Assembly (NCBI GenBank): GCA_965153455.1
Contig: OZ234500.1
Span: 1,488,001-1,552,000 of the forward strand
DNA: 64,000 bases
Direction of reading: 5' to 3'
Source: Sphagnum compactum
Taxonomy: Eukaryota > Bryophyta > Sphagnopsida > Sphagnales
The notes below the pieces were generated by a model that made no database searches, was not told the origin of the DNA, and saw nothing but the letters and a program-made list of their open reading frames with translations. Both the position numbers and the translations under genes were made by a program. Numbering within the stretch: position 1 is the stretch's first letter; every line of letters starts with the position of its first letter. Positions 46,065 through 57,586 of this stretch are shown here, piece by piece.

Positions 46065-47832
46065 ATGAAGTTTGGAAAGAAACTGGCAAGAACCGTCAAG
46101 AGGATGCCCCTTGAACATTGAGAGAAACTGTTTTTGGATTATAAGATGCTGAAGGGGCATATCAAGCGTGTCGTGAACGCGCGCAAGGCCTCCGTCAGTA
46201 AAGAGCAGCTGCATGAGGCAGCTCAGCCTCCAGAGCATTATCATAACAAACTCCTGGAGTGGCCGCTTGCAGTTACATCTGCAGCTTTCGATGTTGGGGA
46301 TCAGTCGATCATAGCACGAGAGGCGGGTGTCCAAGATGGTGTCGAAGATGAGCTCCTGGACGCCATCATGTGGCCGATTACCGCTGCCGCTACGGACAGT
46401 ACTGTTCAGGCCCTGCCCCTGACATGGGAGGGCGTTGAGGGTTGGGAGGGTCTTGAGTCCGCTTGGCTTAGCACGACGACTACCGATGGTGTTCTTGAAG
46501 ACAATGAAATTCAGCAGCCGATCTCCCTGACATGCAGCGAGGGTGTAAACGGTCGTCCTAGCACAGCTGCTACTGCGCCACCTTGCAATAGTGGTCTTGA
46601 AGCCGGTCTTGAGCCTGGACCGAACTCGCGGCACATGCCCGTAGAGGGTGTGGATCCAGCGGCTGTGGACGAACCTAATTCCGTATTTCCTCTGTTTTAT
46701 TCAGGAAGGAACAATAGTATTGGTGCCAAGAGGACAGGATGCTGATGTTCAGATGGAACTAGAAGTGAGGCGATTCAAGCGCATGCTCGATGTAGAGTTC
46801 ATCAAGATCAACAAGCATTTTGTGACTATCTTCCTTCAGAACGGTGAACTCATGGGTGTAAGCTGCTGTCATTTATCATCTTACTTGCCTTCAATTCCCT
46901 CTCTATTGCAGCTTGCATTCAATTCCCTCTCTAGCGCTGATTCAGCTCTGTTATGTGAGAGCTCACCTGATTTGGGTGCTAGAAAGTCATCCAGACTGCA
47001 TATTGTTATCATGAGGTGTTCTAGATTCCTGGTGTTGTTTCTTCTGGACTCATTTAAGCAGCTGCAGCAGCTTTCAAGGTTATACTATGATATTGTACAC
47101 AATATTGTGATTCGTTACAGGAATCAGCTGCTCCAGTGCTTTTTTCTTTTTGCTGCTAGTTGACCGCTACTAATGAATTATTGTGCAGAAATTGGATGTG
47201 ATGAGGAAAGAGGAAGAGGATAAGCAGAGAAGACTTCACCCTTGAGGCCACACTTTTTTCTGGGACATTACCGAGCTGAAAAGCATTCGCTTCCGCATGG
47301 CCATCCTTTATGTGGATATTCTCATTTTTCACTATTGTAACGCCGCCAACTATGAAGGTAGGAAAGGTTGCTTCAGTCCTCAGGAAAGACTTCTGCAGCT
47401 TGGCTTGTAGACTAAAGTCTAAGATATTGCAGTCAGGCACTGAGGCCATGCTCGAGTTGTAAACAGATAAAATGAGCTGGACTTATAACAGCATTCTTTC
47501 TCTTGGTTTGTGCAGCTGCAGTTAAGATTCTGAAAAAGTTTGACAAGCACATCGGTTCAGATCTCCGCTGGAGCTATCTTCATCATGTGAAGGACCAGAT
47601 GTTCTACGTTCTTGCAGATCGGATCTTGGACAGTGCTAACCATTGTCGTTACCTCATGTCTCTTGGTGCAATTCAGCCATTGCCGATGTCGGAGGAACAA
47701 TTGCAGCGGCAGTTTAACAAAATAGGTGCCATGACCTTTAAGTTGTTGGATGCACGAGCTCTGGCTCTGGAAACAAGGAGTTCAACACACAATGCCCAGT
47801 CTTTGTACCCACCTGCAGCCACCAACTCTTAA
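46065..47832 (+). pseudogene. SPX-C: four-exon SPX-domain gene with two in-frame TGA codons
   Basis: Exons: 46,065-46,544 (start MKFGKKLARTVKRMPLEH), 46,705-46,857 (VRRFKRMLDVEFIKINKHFV), 47,189-47,357 (KLDVMRKEEEDKQRR ... FHYCNAANYE) and 47,516-47,832 (AVKILKKFDKHIGSDLRWSY). All junctions are GT-AG and phases agree (0, 0, 1). The order is that of an SPX domain: the MKFGKKL start helix, the INKHF helix, and NY followed by KILKKFDK. A TGA at 46,119-46,121 stands where the family has tryptophan (LPEW), and a second TGA is at 47,243-47,245. The first exon has an unusual insertion of over 100 residues between helix 2 (LDYKMLKGHIKRV) and exon 2. The C-terminus ends at 47,832 without an extra EXS, VPT or RING domain, so it belongs to the single-domain SPX class. 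Each TGA could arise by one G-to-A or C-to-T change. Confidence 0.85.
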
Positions 47833-49109
47833 AGATCTGCAAAATTTAAAGCTTGAGAAATTTTTCAAATCACAAAGTCGAGAATGATATGTTCATATGA
47901 AAATATGAACTGCATCTCAGGAGACACAGTAACTCCTTTTCAGTTCATGAATTGGTTTGTTTGGACATTGCATGCAGTGAGACTGGACATTTTCTTTTAA
48001 ATCCCAGCTGAGGATCTAGAACGTTTTCATGTAGAATTTAATTTTCAAGGGATATTCTCATGACTGTCAAGTCACACACACATATATTCGGCAAAATGTA
48101 CATATTTGCTTCAAATGGTGACCATCCAAGGACACTTGCAAGATCTGACAATGTTCTGTAACATTTGGCTGTTGTCTTCATGAATTAGTTTTTATGAGAT
48201 TTAACATTGAACTTGCAAATTAGGTTGAAGCAGATCATGAATTCAGGACTCCTAATGAAACCTGCAAGTGCTTGTGCTGATGACCCTAAACTTGCTAAAC
48301 AGGCGCCAGGACGAGAAACTGTTATTATGAATTCATATTTGGGGGTTTGAAAATGAGTTTCTGAAGGGTAAAGTAGTACTTACCAGTGAGAACCTTTTTT
48401 TTAATTGACATGCAATATCTAATTAGTGTGACCTAGGTGGAGACCTGATTCCCTCCAGCCTTGCACATGCAGATCAGGTGTCTATAATCAATCTTTTTTC
48501 AGAATTGTCCACAAGGGAAGGACAAGACAGACTCTTCACAGGTTGCAACCTAACTGTCATTTGAAATAAACAGAGCATTTTAAGCTAGCATTATACACCA
48601 TGCCAACTTCATGATCATACAACAAGCATCCCATTGCACAATAAATCTGACCTGTATGGCAGATTCAAACTTCAAACTAAAAACTTCCTTTCCTAGATCT
48701 AGAACTTCTCATCTAGATGCGTGCACTTCTATGGAACAAATATGACCATCCACTATATGCACACATAGTACTCCAAATGTCACTCACACATTGGGTCAAG
48801 TTTGAGCCAAAATTTTATGCCCAAATTCCACACCAATGCACAGTCTCAAGATCCACAGGGGCAGAGCCCATAAAAGCAAATAGTGTCTGTCTATTAAGGA
48901 AGCCTTCATAACTACCTACAAACCTACTGTCCCCTACATACATAGCTATTTCTTCCTTCTTTAAAACCTACTCTATCCCTCTCAACCTCAGCAAAAAAAG
49001 GGAGTGGGTGGTCAAATACTCATACCTGGCCCTTGTTATAAAAGATTGTGGAATGCAGCCCACCAGCATCTGGACAACTGGGCCTTGTTCTTGCAGCATT
49101 ATAATTATG
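47833..49109. other. Spacer after SPX-C, nothing recognised
   Basis: The sequence is moderately AT-rich without transposon ends, consistent with a 3' untranslated region and flank. The longest frames are under 70 codons and not protein-like. Confidence 0.4.
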
Positions 49110-49200
49110 TTATCTAACTAAGCTAGTTTGTTTGTTTTGTTTGTTTGGTTTGTCATGTTGAGATCTCCCCACCACAGTTTCCACACTAGTACCTATGATA
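49110..49200 (-). repeat. Partial reverse member of the CAAGGG / AACAAACAAA family
   Basis: TTTG units are followed by tttgtcatgttgagatctcc and ccaccacag, matching the 41,480-41,510 part of the reverse member there. Confidence 0.45.
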
Positions 49201-49999
49201 ACAGCTCATTATGCAGCATAAATAAGGATATATTAAAACCAACTGAATAATGTGGAAACTACTAGGGTTTATGTGGGTCCATATTTTATAATCAGACTAG
49301 GCCTGATGAGGCTGGAGCAATCTGCTGATTTTGATTCATGAGGAAGATTCAACAGTTTCAAATAAACAAGTAAACGTTAATTCGCATTTACAGATCTACA
49401 GTATTAATCTTAGCTCCGTACTCAACACTTATTCAGTGTTATTGGTGCTTGGACATGACTTGAAAATTCCTATCCTGGGAAATCTCCATATTTTTTAAGG
49501 ATCACATGAAAGCCTCTGGTTTAGTGCCATGCTCAAGTTAAAAGCAAATATTATAGAGCTCATGGACATGCTAGTGATGCACTACTGTAGAGCTCACATA
49601 TGGACGTACTAGGGTACTTTCCATTGATCAGTTGCACAGGCTTCAGCTTTGGTAGGTCCCCTTGCTTTTCATTAGCATGAAGTCTGAACATTGAAATTCC
49701 CAAGCTGAAGGTGCAGCTACTCAATTTGGAAAGGTGCCCAGGCAAGCAAGTTTGCAGCTTGATTTCAGAAGGCAAAAGAGCTTGCCTGATCATTCATAAG
49801 CTGAATAACTAGTGTGACCAGTACCATTGACCGAAGTGTGAACTTGTTACCCAACCAATTGAATTTGTATTTTAAATTTGACATTACTTTCCACCGTCGA
49901 TAGACTATGTACCTGCAGGAAAAGTGTGAACAGGACCTTGATAATAAAGCTCAATTGTGAAAAATTATTGAAAAATTTCAGTGACAAAAATGACTCAAA
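49201..49999. other. Spacer, nothing recognised
   Basis: A 77-codon minus-strand frame at 49,560-49,793 has no family resemblance. From about 49,930 the words gtgacaaaaatgactc and caatatctccctcaat lead into the next repeat-family member. Confidence 0.35.
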
Positions 50000-50300
50000 A
50001 TTCAATATCTCCCTCAATATACGTCTAAAAATTACAAAATCACTTCCAAGAAATACCACTCATCAAGGGCTTCCAGGGCCTTCATTTCCTTAAAATATTT
50101 AGTTTCGATTTTGTTAAATTTTCTTCAACAAAACTGTTCGATCTTCAATAACTCTTGCATAGGAAGTCTAAACACTACCAAACCACTGAGGTGCACTGGT
50201 ACACTCACCAACGACTTTCCAACGGTAGCAAGGGCATGGGGCCGTGGTGTGGGAAATCTCATCATGACAAACAAGACAAACAAAGCGCCTTCCTTGATAA
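50000..50300 (+). repeat. Plus-strand member of the CAAGGG / AACAAACAAA family
   Basis: Landmarks in order are ccactcatcaagggcttcca, aggtgcactggtacactcac, ggtagcaagggcatgg, tgtgggaaatctcatcatga, caaacaagacaaacaaag and ccttccttgataaat. This is the same order as at 12,660-12,880. Confidence 0.5.
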
Positions 50301-50739
50301 ATATAAGAGACCCGGCATTGAACTGTAGGTCTCCTGCATTTTGAAGTTTACTGACAATTTTGCAATGTAATTCTCCAGATGCCTCACATAGACATTAGTA
50401 TTTCAGTGGCATTATATTTTTCACAAATGAGTAACTTATAGGAGTTCGTTCAACACAAAACTTGTACCAAGTTTTTTTCTTGAAACACTATATATACGTC
50501 ATTTATAGACAATATGCTCTGACAGCTGCCCAGAAGATCAGGTTGGAACAATGGGTGACTTATTAACGTATGACTCGAGGATTCAGTTGGACAGGACGAG
50601 CATTCGTTAGACCACTGATTCTCTTGAACCGGTTGCACTGACGAACCCATTCTCTTGTTGTTGAGGTGACCGTAGTTCGTCGTCTTGGCAGAAAGGCTGA
50701 CTATATATGAATAGGTCAAACTTCAGCAGCTATGTTTGC

Positions 50740-51061
50740 CTTCAGAATTTGCCGCCTAGGGAATGAAGCGCGAGCTGTTCCCGGACTTCCTCTTCCCGCC
50801 TCATGACGTCCAAATCCTCTAGTATTATGCACCTGGAAAATGACGAGATTCACTACAAATTGTTCCCATGCAATTCCACAACCAATTGGACGAGAGAAGA
50901 AAAGCAAGGATGTCGGAAGAGAAGTTAGACCCACTTGTTAGACCCACTTGACAGAATTGATCACATTCAAAGTTGCAACGTACTTTTTCATGAAAATTAA
51001 TTGTGAAGGATTGGTTGATCTTCTGAAGCTCTATATCAAGCAGCCGCTCACACGCCAAGAC
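50740..51061 (-). pseudogene. SPX-D: frameshifted SPX-domain remnant
   Basis: The minus-strand exon at 51,061-50,984 reads VLACERLLDIELQKINQSFT and ends HEK before a GTACGT donor. It matches the INKFF helix of the family. The next piece (about 50,820-50,744) reads DLDVMRREEEVREQLALHSL, close to KLDVMRKEEEDKQRR of SPX-C, then stops. From the apparent acceptor (CAG at about 50,834) the two are in different frames, so a frameshift or lost splice site is needed. The KILKK exon was not found below 50,740, and the N-terminal exon was not identified above 51,061. Confidence 0.6.
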
Positions 51062-51806
51062 CTGGAACATTGTCTTCATTGTGAACACCATATTCCTCAT
51101 GAGACAATTCGACCTGATCACCATCTCGATTAACATGCAATACTGCTACTGGTCGACATCCTCCTGCAAGTCGACAGAGGCGTCGTATAGCAATGTAAAC
51201 GTTCACACTCCCCGCTCCCCGGCTCAACATTACGTGAAGTGCGTTACATGACTTTAGGGGCCTTGAGGGACTGTTGTTGTGCATGTGTCTCACTACGAAG
51301 TATTGCAGAACGAAGCTGACGGATTTGAGCCATGATGAAAGTGTAATTAGGTCTTGATTTCCCCATGCATTCTGCAGCAGCTCGTGAACTGGAATAAGTA
51401 CACTCGAAATACAAAGGAAATTTCTTTCTGAGCTGGCGCATGCAGATGCAGATAACTAGCCAGCTTCAAAGTGATCTCCTTCTTCAACTGAAAAGAAAAA
51501 AAAACTGTCAGTAACTCCTGCTACAACAATTCCTAGTACGCCTTCCAGGCTGTAATAAGTTTAATGTCCAACAACCAACTACCATGGCTCTTGCAAAGAG
51601 GAAACAAGAACTACAAATTACTGCTAGTGCCACCACCAGCTGGGCCTCCAACAATCATAAACTTTGCAGCAAAAAGCGTGAAGCTTCAAAGCAAAAAACG
51701 CATGAATATTACTGTTATATATTGATCCAGAGGCTACAATGACAAGAGCGCAGTAACCAACCCAGCTGCAGGTTTAAGGCTGTGTCACAAAATACGATGC
51801 CCAACA
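51062..51806. other. Region upstream of SPX-D, unassigned
   Basis: Overlapping minus-strand frames (51,048-51,293 and 51,244-51,441) have fairly normal composition, and one could be a decayed N-terminal exon of SPX-D. Neither shows the MKFGKKL start. Confidence 0.25.
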
Positions 51807-51839
51807 CCCTGAGAACGCGTTTTCTTTCGGTTCTCAGGG
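51807..51839. other. Perfect 10-bp hairpin (CCCTGAGAAC)
   Basis: CCCTGAGAAC at 51,807-51,816 and its exact complement at 51,830-51,839 are separated by 13 bases. It stands in a small GC-richer patch with the words gcccgcgtac and aaaacgg. No function is evident. Confidence 0.7.
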
Positions 51840-53289
51840 CCCGCGTACAAAAACGGGAAAAAAACGGCAGTCTCTAGACCTAGACCTGCGGCTGCCCTAG
51901 CCTGAAAACCCTAAACATGAGGATCAAACTCAAATTGAAAATTTTTCATGCCAAATTTTGTTTTAGACAGAATAAAATCATTTTTGAAAGTGTACATGTG
52001 TCTCACTCCATTACGTTTTTGTACGTTCTGCTTTTGAAATACCAATGTATTTTCCATTTTTTAGGCTGCCCGAAATAACACATAATAAGTTTTCTGTGAC
52101 CTTGTTTTTGGGGAAGATGAGATTATGTCTGGAAACTGAGAACCGTGATCAAATTCAGTTTTCAGATGGAGCTTTCCAAATGAAATCTTGATATAAGCTG
52201 TTGTTAATTGAAATGGATGCTAGCTGGTCATAATGCATGTTCAGTTCGCACACACTCCCATTCACCACCAACCCAGATGTTCAAATGGATCTACACACCA
52301 TCTGGAACAGTAGTTGCAAATGGTGAAAGTCCCTCGTTGTTAACTCCGAAATTTTTACTAGATTCCAATGTAATCCCCTTGATATGAAAATGGAGGTGTC
52401 TAGCCCTTAAGAACTGCTCCCACTGTTAATGAAAGCAGAAAATTACAAGCAATTCACTGAAGGATGGAATGCTCATGCAAGAAGAAAGCCTTCACACAGT
52501 AGATCAGGCTCAGAGGACAGGACCTTCAGAAGAAAAGGAATGTTCACAATCAGGGTTTTCTTTTTCAAATTCCTCAAGCAGGTGCACTGGCTAGGATCAT
52601 CAGCATTAATTAACAGTAAATGGCAACTGTCCTGGTGGACTAGTAGATTTTCTTGGAATCCTGCCTAGTTCTGGCGACCTACAGGAATACGGTCTAAATC
52701 TGGTGACTTCTAAGTTTTTTACTCAAGGTATGGCGATTTTTTTTTTAATTCTTAAAAAGCCCTTTGTTGAATTTGGCAGCCCTTTCTTTTTGTCGCCAGG
52801 TTGTGAAAATTCGTTTTTAAAAAAAAAACATTGTTCACAATGTGGTCTCCACAGGGATTTGCCCACTATAGCACAAGTTGCCTGCCAAACAATCAAACAC
52901 CCAAAACCACCCCAACAGGGTACATTCATGATTGGGTCTAAATGTCAGGAACAAATTTCAGGACATGCTCAAAAATTGCTAATTCAGTTCAGGACTTGCC
53001 AATAAGGACAGTTATGTCATGTAAGACCTACTATTTGAGAGGGATTATTTTTCAAACTTTGATTAACCATGCCTATTTTCATGTGGGTCCTCCGTTTGAG
53101 CTACGTGGTCTCGTTAGGTTTGAAGTTTTATGCACTGGCCTCATCGTATGCGCAACTTTCTTTTCAGCTTTTGTGAACAATGTTTGAGCTTTATTGTATA
53201 TCTTCCTTGGCATGAAACCTTGAAATTTTCTTTCAAGTGTTGTGTTATTTTCACATACATTGTGAGCTATGTTTTTTTTTGCATTATGG
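51840..53289. other. Spacer with T-run repeat words, no gene recognised
   Basis: The stretch at 52,670-52,760 carries ctggcgacctacagg, ctggtgacttctaag and tatggcgat, like the mid part of the repeats at 17,050-17,170. A 100-codon plus-strand frame at 52,703-53,005 crosses T- and A-runs and is not considered coding. Confidence 0.35.
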
Positions 53290-54220
53290 TAAGTTGCAGC
53301 TATTTTGTATAGTTGGGAGGTCAAGTTTACCATAGCTCATGATGTACTTTGGTTTGTTGAAAATAGAGGTTTGACAATTGGAGGAATTGATATTTTCAAC
53401 TTAACAAATGAAGAGGTACCAACTCATCAAATTGAGGAAGTCTTTGGGTACAATGAATGGGCACAAGTATGACAAAAAGGTTAGTGTTGAGGTTGACAAG
53501 AGTATTGTGGAACTATACATAAAGGTTACAAGGAAGCAAAATCCAATGGACAAATCAACAAAAGCTTGGTGCAAGGGGTCATGCTTTTGGTTTAATAACA
53601 CCCAACTTGATTGGGCAAAATACGTTGTTCATTGTGACAACTACAACACCAACTTGAAAGAGACAAAGGCAATCATTCATCTTGCTCAACAAATAAGAAC
53701 TGGTGTTGTTTAGGAGGGTTCATGAGCTTCGCAACCCCCTAATTGTAAACGTGAAAGGTTTGTGTCTGAAGTTGTTCATGGACAAATTGGGACCAAAATC
53801 AAAGGTTGTCAAATCTCAAATGAAACAAACAGTAACTTGTTGAAGTTGTAAGTGGCCCCTAAATGGCAAGTTGAAGAGATTCAAGGTTATGAAGATCTTT
53901 TGCAAGGTAAGTGATTAATTTTGGGAGTTGCTAAAAAGACCATTTATGTTGTGGCTACACAAAATGATGAAGCAATTGCTGCCAAAAGGAGGTTTTGATC
54001 ACATTTTCGAAATGTTCATGCAATAGCTACACACCAATTGGTTAAAAAATTGTTGAAGGCAACCTTGAGATTAAAGGCTTTGTCTTCCAATGTTGGTTTA
54101 TTGAAAGATTTCGAAAAATATGTATGTGAAACGCATGATAATGCACATGTTCAGTTTCAAAGTAATGTGTCTTTTCAGGGAATCAATGTATGTCTTTCTG
54201 GCATTTTTTTAACATGATTT
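53290..54220 (+). pseudogene. Decayed coding remnant at the left edge of repeat copy 2
   Basis: Protein-like pieces occur in shifting plus-strand frames: DVLWFVENRGLTIGGIDIFN then LTNEEVPTHQIEEVFGYNEW (about 53,320-53,470), a 101-codon open frame at 53,408-53,713 (with STKAWCKGSCFWFNNTQLDW), and a later piece (about 53,890-54,220) reading KKTIYVVATQNDEAIAAKRR and LKDFEKYVCETHDNAHVQFQ. Composition and length suggest an old transposon protein with several frameshifts. No domain was recognised. The corresponding part of copy 1 would lie left of the LTR, outside the window. Confidence 0.4.
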
Positions 54221-54324
54221 GAGATATTCATACATGTATTTATACACCTTTGGAGATTTAATTCAAGAAAGTTTCTAAGAAGGTTTTTATGTGTGCATCA
54301 AGTAAAGAAGCTTTTTGAGAACCT

Positions 54325-54690
54325 CCTTAACTAAAAATCAATTATGAATTAACTAAAACTTAATTGGAAGTTAATTAGGATTTAACTAGGAGTCAATTGA
54401 GAGTTAGCTAGAGTTAATTAGGACTTAACTAAGAGTTAACTAAAATGAACTAAAAGTTAACTAAGACTTAATTAGGAGTTAACTGGAACTTAACTAAAAT
54501 TCAACTAAATTTAACTAAAAATTAACTAAAAGTGAACTAAGATTTAACTAAAAATGAACTAAAAATGAATTAAAAGTTAACAAAAATGAACTAAGATTTA
54601 ACTAAAAATGATCTAAAAGTGAATCAAAACTTAACTAAAAATTAACTAAAAGTGAATTGAAATTAAACTAAAAGTTAAATACAAATTTAC
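54325..54690. repeat. Degenerate AACTAAAA array, copy 2
   Basis: This is the same array as at 297-660 with small length differences. It begins after the word gagaacctcc and ends before tataagtcatgg. Confidence 0.75.
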
Positions 54691-56426
54691 TATAAGTCAT
54701 GGATGAACATTCAAATGAATGAACCCCATGGCATTATTGTCCATACAGAAAGGAAAAAATTTAAAACAACACAACTTGAGTTTGAAGTTAAAATGCTTCA
54801 AGACATAGTTAGATAAATACCAGAAGAGGGGGGGTGTGTTTGGCTTGTACCCATAGCACATATTCCGTGATCCTAATTATAAGTTAGACCTTAGTGAAAA
54901 ATAGCTCCCAAGTAAATTTAATTTCAAGATGAATGTCTTGTTTGTGCATAGTCGTTTCCTTACAATGATTTTATTATTGCTAATCATGTGCACACATACC
55001 ACATATCTTGCATTGCATATTATGTTGGATTTCACACATGTTACAAGGTTACTGAATGCAAGAAAAAGTTTCATCAAAATTGGCTATTGTCTATTGGGAT
55101 TCAGCCATTTTGTGAAGAGATTTTTACATATTTTAAAGCATAATCATGGCTATGAAAATTGAAGGAGAAGGTTGCCATTGCTTTAGGGAAATTTTTGTTT
55201 CAAGCTCTTGAATTTGTATTTTGAAATCAAGGATTTAGGTTCAAATTTAATGTTTGTAAATTTAGGTCAATTTGTTTGCATTATTGTTAAATTAGCTCAA
55301 ATGAAACAATTATACTCTTAGAAACACATTTTGCTTTCTAATTGGAACCTAATTAGAAATCAATTTAGACTACATTCTTGAAAGTTAATAACAAGTTTAG
55401 CACAAGTCAATTAATTTCCATAACAAGTCCACCACGAGGTTGGACTATACTTCAATATTGCCTTTAAGTCCTTTATTAAGTCCATTCAAAGTTCATTAAC
55501 AATTTAGCCTAACAAAATTGTGTCATTCAAATTCAGTCTAAGTCCATGAGAAGTCCATATGGAAATTATAATTCTTTGATGTCTAATCTTTTACCCATTA
55601 ACTTCTTGGTTCATGCAAGATTCTTAATATTCCAAAAACATTTAGGTTTATGATCCTTAAAGTCATGTTCACTGCCTTTGTGGTATTCCATCTTTGATGT
55701 CTTGAATTGCTTTTATGGTCATGTTGCATTTCCTTTTCCTTGTTTATGATGTCCTCAATTGCCTGTGTGGTCATGTTGCATTTCTTTTCCTTATTCATGA
55801 TGTCCTAAATTGCCTTTGTAGTCATGTTGAATCTTTTCACGACACCAAAATGTGATTTTTATGATTAACGTATCTTGCGACTAATCTCCAAAAATAGTCA
55901 TATAGTCACATGTGGCAATTAATTGCTACCATCCTAACTTATGACTATAGTCAAAATTATGATTACATGAATATACTTACGATTATAATTAGGACTAAAA
56001 GTAATTATGATTAAAACTATGACCATACAACTAGTGTATTCATATTGAAACAATATTTGAATTTGAAATAGTATAACCAAATTCAATTTAGTTTGAAATG
56101 GACAAACAAATGCTTAAATAGTCTAATTTAATTTACCATAATTTAAATTATCACTTACTTTAACAAATTTAATTTACATTAGCTTAATTTAACCTAAATA
56201 ACATAGTTTGGTCTAATTTAGCCTAATGTATTTTAATTTAACATAATTTCATATAATTTCATATAATTTAAACAAATTTAGAATAACTTATCTTAGTTTA
56301 ATTATCCTAATTTGAACTTAACAAAATATAAATAACTTATTTTAGCTTGATTTAACCAATTTTAATTGGTATTTTTTTAAAACCAAATTAATTGAATGGG
56401 TGTAGTCATAATCCAACAAGCCAACA

Positions 56427-57190
56427 AGGGTGTCGGACCGCAAAAAAAAATAGTCAAAATTGGATAAATATATATGTTCAACCATTTAAAACCATGGTAA
56501 TCATGGCAAGTTATTGTGTTTTATTCATATGAATGTTAAGAAATTCAAATCAAAAATCCATTTGATGAAATTTTAAGTTGAAGTTTTGATTTAAAACCTT
56601 TAAAAAAGAACAACAACACATTACACATGAGTCAATTTCATAACGGACTATCAAAAAGGATTCATATAATAAAACACATTTGATGGGAAAATTTTAAGAG
56701 GATAAAAACCTATTAACCACACTAAAAAAACATTCATACTCTAAAATATGTGGAATTCTAAAACTTTGGAAATTCAAAAAACTTTTCAAAATTGATCCAA
56801 AATTTTAGATTTTCAAAAATCTTTTGCCACACATAAATAGAGTAAAATGTATATGATGTGTTAAAAAAGAGTTGTATTTTATTATACAAGGAAACATAAA
56901 AATGTAAAAAAAATAAAAATTGTTATGATTTGAAATTATCATTATTTTTAAAGACGAAACATTGAATTTACAAGGAATCAAGACACTTTAAAAAATTCAT
57001 ATTTATTAAAAAATGATGAAAAATGAAACATGTCATGTACTTGGACAACTATAAGCATTTATTATAACAAGTTGCAAGAAAAATTGTTCCAAAATTCATT
57101 CATATGAAAAAATAAATTTGGGAAAAAACACATACAATCATGTTATAAAGTAATCATGTTGGTTCATTGTATCTCATTTGCACCCGAATT
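56427..57190. repeat. Left arm of the ~0.76-kb inverted repeat (copy 2)
   Basis: This arm corresponds to 2,397-3,155 and is complementary to 60,737-61,500. The spacing between the arms is about 3.5 kb here versus 5.1 kb in copy 1, because the internal block differs. Confidence 0.75.
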
Positions 57191-57586
57191 GAAACAAATT
57201 TAACCAAAATTAACCCAAGGGTGCATGCACAAATGGATGAACTAATTTGAGTGTCATGTAAACCAATTATGCCTTGTGGTTGCCATTGCAATGCCCATAT
57301 TGTTTTATAGATTTTGAAATTTATTAAAATAAATTTGATTTAAATATCTTAACTTGAATATCTACATGATGCACAAAATCATTTACAATTTTTTAAAATC
57401 GTAAAATCCATGAACTTTTGAACTCAAAACTCATGAACTATACATTTAATTGCCATCTCTTTGTGAACTATGATATGATACATTAATAGATGGGGTGTAT
57501 GTTAGGAACTTGAAATTAATAAGATATCATAATAAGGAATTTAAGGGTCCCCAAAAAACAAAAACTGAATTATAGGGTTATACTTA

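Noticed and set aside
45999-46634. 211-codon open frame on the minus strand opposite SPX-C exon 1
   Set aside because: It is antisense to a recognisable SPX exon, has no family resemblance, and its openness follows from the GC-richer exon sequence.
46134-46745. 203-codon frame starting inside SPX-C taken as a separate gene
   Set aside because: It is the continuation of SPX-C exon 1 after the TGA, plus read-through of the intron. The family start MKFGKKL lies upstream at 46,065.
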